From the NCBI GenBank assembly GCA_018675575.1, contig JABGXW010000075.1:1-64000 (forward strand): a DNA stretch of 64,000 nt. The letters run 5' to 3'. Below, one piece after another: positions 62,017 through 64,000 of this stretch. Position numbers and translations under genes: made by a program. Under the pieces are notes generated by a model. That model did no database searches and was not told where the DNA came from. It worked only from the letters and a program-made list of their open reading frames with translations. Each line of letters opens with the position of its first letter. The stretch's first letter is position 1. This DNA is from Bacteriovoracaceae bacterium (GTDB lineage Bacteria; Bdellovibrionota; Bacteriovoracia; Bacteriovoracales; Bacteriovoracaceae).

Positions 62017-63249
62017 ATGAAAATAAAAGAAACAAAAGAATTAATTCAAATAGAAAAAGTAATTATTATAGGAGCGGGAACTTCTGGATATTTTTTAACC
62101 TTTGAGCTACTAAAAAAAGGTATTGCAGTAGACCTATATGAACTAACTGGTGGGGCATTAAAAAAATTTTTAATTGCGGGGAAAGGTGGGCTTAATCTGA
62201 CGCACTCTGATAATAAACCACAATTTGTTTCAAAATTTGGAAAAAATAAAAGATATTTTGAAACATTAATTTCTCACTTCTCAAATGATGATTTACGCAA
62301 ATGGTTTGCAGAACTAGGAATTGAAACTTATATTGGCTCAAGTAAAAGAGTTTTTCCTAAAGATAAAACGGCTGGCGAGATTCTAAGAATTTGGATTGAT
62401 AAATGTCATACCTATGAGAATTTTAATTTTCACCCAAAATATAGGTTAATTGATTTTAATAATGGTCTTATTGTAAAAAAAGATAAAGGAGAAGTATTAA
62501 ATTTGGGGTCAGAGAATATCGTTATGGCACTTGGAGGAGCAAGCTATAAAAATACAGGCTCTAATGGAGATTGGGTTAAAATAATAAACAAAATGAATAT
62601 CAAATTAAGAGAGTTTTCACCCGTGAATTGTGGATTCGAAGTTGATTGGAAAGAAGGTTTTGTTGAGAAAGTTTCACATCAACCTTTGAAAAACATTCTT
62701 ATTAAATGTGAAGAGATACAATTTCGAGGAGAAATACTTCTTACTAGTTATGGTGTTGAAGGATCTGGGATCTATGCACTTAGTAGACAAATTAATAATA
62801 TCATATTGGAAAATAATTATTGCCAACTTGAGGTAGATTTAAAACCAGATATAAATTTAGAAGATATTAAATTAAAACTAGCAAGGCATAGAAATAAAAG
62901 CTCATTTACAAATTTCTTAAGAAAGACTCTTAATTTAGACCTCGCTACCATGGAGTTGCTAAAATCTACTTCAACAAAAACACAATTCAATGATGTCGAT
63001 AAATTGGCCCTTTTAATAAAAGCTTGTCCAATTCGTTTAGAAAGAGCCAGACCGATTGATGAGGCGATATCTACTGCAGGGGGAATCTTATTTGAAGAAG
63101 TAAATATCGATTTAAGTTTAAAAAAATATCCAGGCATTTATATAATGGGTGAGATGCTGGATTGGGATGCTCAGACTGGAGGTTATTTATTTCAAGGGTG
63201 CTTTTCAATGGCATCGTGGATAGCCTCTCAATTTACATTGAAGAAGTGA
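62017..63249 (+). CDS. BaiN/HI0933-like FAD-dependent oxidoreductase
   Basis: A 410-residue flavoprotein with the N-terminal Rossmann motif IIIGAGTSGYFLTFELL and an acidic end of strand two (VDLYE). The GKGGLNLTHSD segment is the HI0933/TIGR03862 family hallmark, and GEMLDWDAQTGGYLFQGCFSMA is the second FAD motif near the C-terminus. Members include BaiN, but most are of unknown reaction. It faces the flavin oxidoreductase gene divergently, so two flavoenzymes share one promoter region. Confidence 0.9.
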   Translation: MKIKETKELIQIEKVIIIGAGTSGYFLTFELLKKGIAVDLYELTGGALKKFLIAGKGGLNLTHSDNKPQFVSKFGKNKRYFETLISHFSNDDLRKWFAELGIETYIGSSKRVFPKDKTAGEILRIWIDKCHTYENFNFHPKYRLIDFNNGLIVKKDKGEVLNLGSENIVMALGGASYKNTGSNGDWVKIINKMNIKLREFSPVNCGFEVDWKEGFVEKVSHQPLKNILIKCEEIQFRGEILLTSYGVEGSGIYALSRQINNIILENNYCQLEVDLKPDINLEDIKLKLARHRNKSSFTNFLRKTLNLDLATMELLKSTSTKTQFNDVDKLALLIKACPIRLERARPIDEAISTAGGILFEEVNIDLSLKKYPGIYIMGEMLDWDAQTGGYLFQGCFSMASWIASQFTLKK

Positions 63250-63353
63250 ATCTAGAACTTATAAAAATAAGAAACTCTGACTGACCTTCTTCTAGCAGCC
63301 AGTCTTAAAAATATATTAGTTTTATTATTGATAAATTTACAAACATCTTATAA

Positions 63354-64000
63354 TTATATAAGACTAATCTCGATTTGCTTGAATCGCCCTTCTCCGATAG
63401 AAGTGGTTTTTACTTCAGGGTCTTTATCTAAATGTTGATGAACAATTCTTCGATCAGAAGGATTCATCGCTTTTAAGTTACTTGATTTTCCAGAGTTAAT
63501 AACTTGTTTTTTGATTTTATCTACAAGACTGAGCAAGTTTTTTTCATTTTTCTTAGAATAATTGTAGCATTTAACCGAATACATTAAGCCCGGTTGGATC
63601 TCGATTTTTTGGGCGAGATATTTACGAACTAGATGTTCTATTGATTCTAATAACTCTGAGTTATTGTTAAGTAATAATTTTTCATCTTTGCCACTGAAAT
63701 TAATTCTTAAATATGGTTGTTTAAATGAAACCCTAACTTCAGCTTTGATCTGCATCATCATAAGAAGCTTAGTTATATATGGAGTCAGAAGTCTTTTATA
63801 GATCGGTTTAAGGAAGAATCTATATTTTACACTCCTTGAACCAAAAAAGAGAAACTTTTTTGAACCTTTTTCTAAAATTTCAAAATTGAGTAGATAGTCA
63901 GTAGACTGATCAAAATGTTTTAAGGCAATTTGTCTTGCATCGGACTCATTATTAGAACTTATAATAAAGTTTCGTCTATCGATTTTAGGGCCCTGATATC
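63354..64000 (-). CDS. khpB: KhpB/Jag RNA-binding protein, 3' part (start beyond the window)
   Basis: The frame is open from the right edge to the stop at 63354, giving at least 215 residues; the ATG at 63761 is internal. Domains seen are the end of a Jag-N domain (FEILEKGSKKFLFFGS), a KH domain (about AEVRVSFKQP to AQKIEI) and an R3H domain at the C-terminus with R-x3-H in DRRIVHQH. KhpB binds RNA, often with KhpA, and affects cell division or envelope growth. The GxxG loop of the KH domain looks degenerate. yidC is expected just upstream, outside the window. Confidence 0.88.
   Translation of the reverse strand, partial: YQGPKIDRRNFIISSNNESDARQIALKHFDQSTDYLLNFEILEKGSKKFLFFGSRSVKYRFFLKPIYKRLLTPYITKLLMMMQIKAEVRVSFKQPYLRINFSGKDEKLLLNNNSELLESIEHLVRKYLAQKIEIQPGLMYSVKCYNYSKKNEKNLLSLVDKIKKQVINSGKSSNLKAMNPSDRRIVHQHLDKDPEVKTTSIGEGRFKQIEISLI

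Noticed and set aside
1-64000. tRNA, rRNA, SRP RNA, CRISPR, prophage or insertion sequence
   Set aside because: I looked for cloverleaf ends, conserved rRNA and SRP words, regular repeat-spacer arrays, integrases and transposases. None was seen, and few gaps exceed 300 bases. A covariance-model search would be decisive for small RNAs.

Overview
The window looks like AT-rich chromosomal DNA of a Gram-negative bacterium, most probably a predatory Bdellovibrionota of the Bacteriovorax/Halobacteriovorax type. This assignment is inferred from the gene mix and not from a marker gene: many signal-peptide and lipoprotein genes, a bacterial-type histone fold, a solitary monomeric isocitrate dehydrogenase, a DUF255 lipoprotein, TIGR04211 and DUF3106 proteins, and several TTG starts with good ribosome binding sites. 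I found no rRNA, tRNA, CRISPR array, prophage, transposase or insertion sequence. The DNA is densely packed with short transcription units that often switch strand.

Layout. 1-4.2 kb: the tail of an unidentified gene, a structured intergenic stretch, a periplasmic MBL-fold hydrolase, a hemolysin-III protein, a nitronate-monooxygenase-like enzyme with a small membrane protein, and a secreted protein. 4.3-9.9 kb: a minus-strand operon of beta-carbonic anhydrase and a betaine-type ABC importer (ATPase, then a fused permease and binding protein), then a hybrid histidine kinase divergent from a single-domain Hpt protein. 10-23 kb: a DUF2064 transferase, a DUF255 lipoprotein, a Na/Pi cotransporter, isocitrate dehydrogenase, a TonB-like protein, an SH3-domain protein abutting an epimerase, a TauE/SafE permease, an isochorismatase-like hydrolase and a membrane-anchored glutamate-synthase-like flavoprotein. 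23-34.8 kb: mostly exported proteins (a ten-cysteine repeat protein, a phospholipase D, a barrel-like protein, a phosphatase-like lipoprotein, a phospholipase-A2-like protein, a trypsin-like lipoprotein), plus elbB and the hutG-hutF pair for the last two steps of a histidine degradation route. 34.8-45 kb: uvrA, coiled-coil and hypothetical exported proteins, a GT51 transglycosylase, an M20 peptidase and a DEDDy exonuclease.

45-53.5 kb is the most unusual part. It holds an HNH-like (DUF968-type) protein with a lysine-rich repeat tail, an orphan DNA methyltransferase, an amino-sugar isomerase-like gene divergent from a PIG-L deacetylase, a cyclophilin, a zinc-finger/histone-fold fusion, and a four-gene ECF sigma operon. 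In that operon the sigma factor and its likely anti-sigma partner are translationally coupled to an acidic small protein and a very basic DUF3106 protein.

53.5-64 kb is an information-processing block: an ABC-F ATPase overlapping a RapA-like SNF2 ATPase, then a DTW-domain tRNA modification enzyme, an RhlE-like DEAD-box helicase and a YciH/SUI1 factor. It ends with two flavoenzymes and the 3' part of khpB (jag), which runs off the right edge. Jag usually sits beside yidC and rnpA, so that cluster may lie just outside the window.

The best candidate for something little described is the zinc-finger/histone-fold protein at about 50.8-51.3 kb. Next are the repeat-tailed HNH-like protein and the ten-cysteine exported repeat protein.
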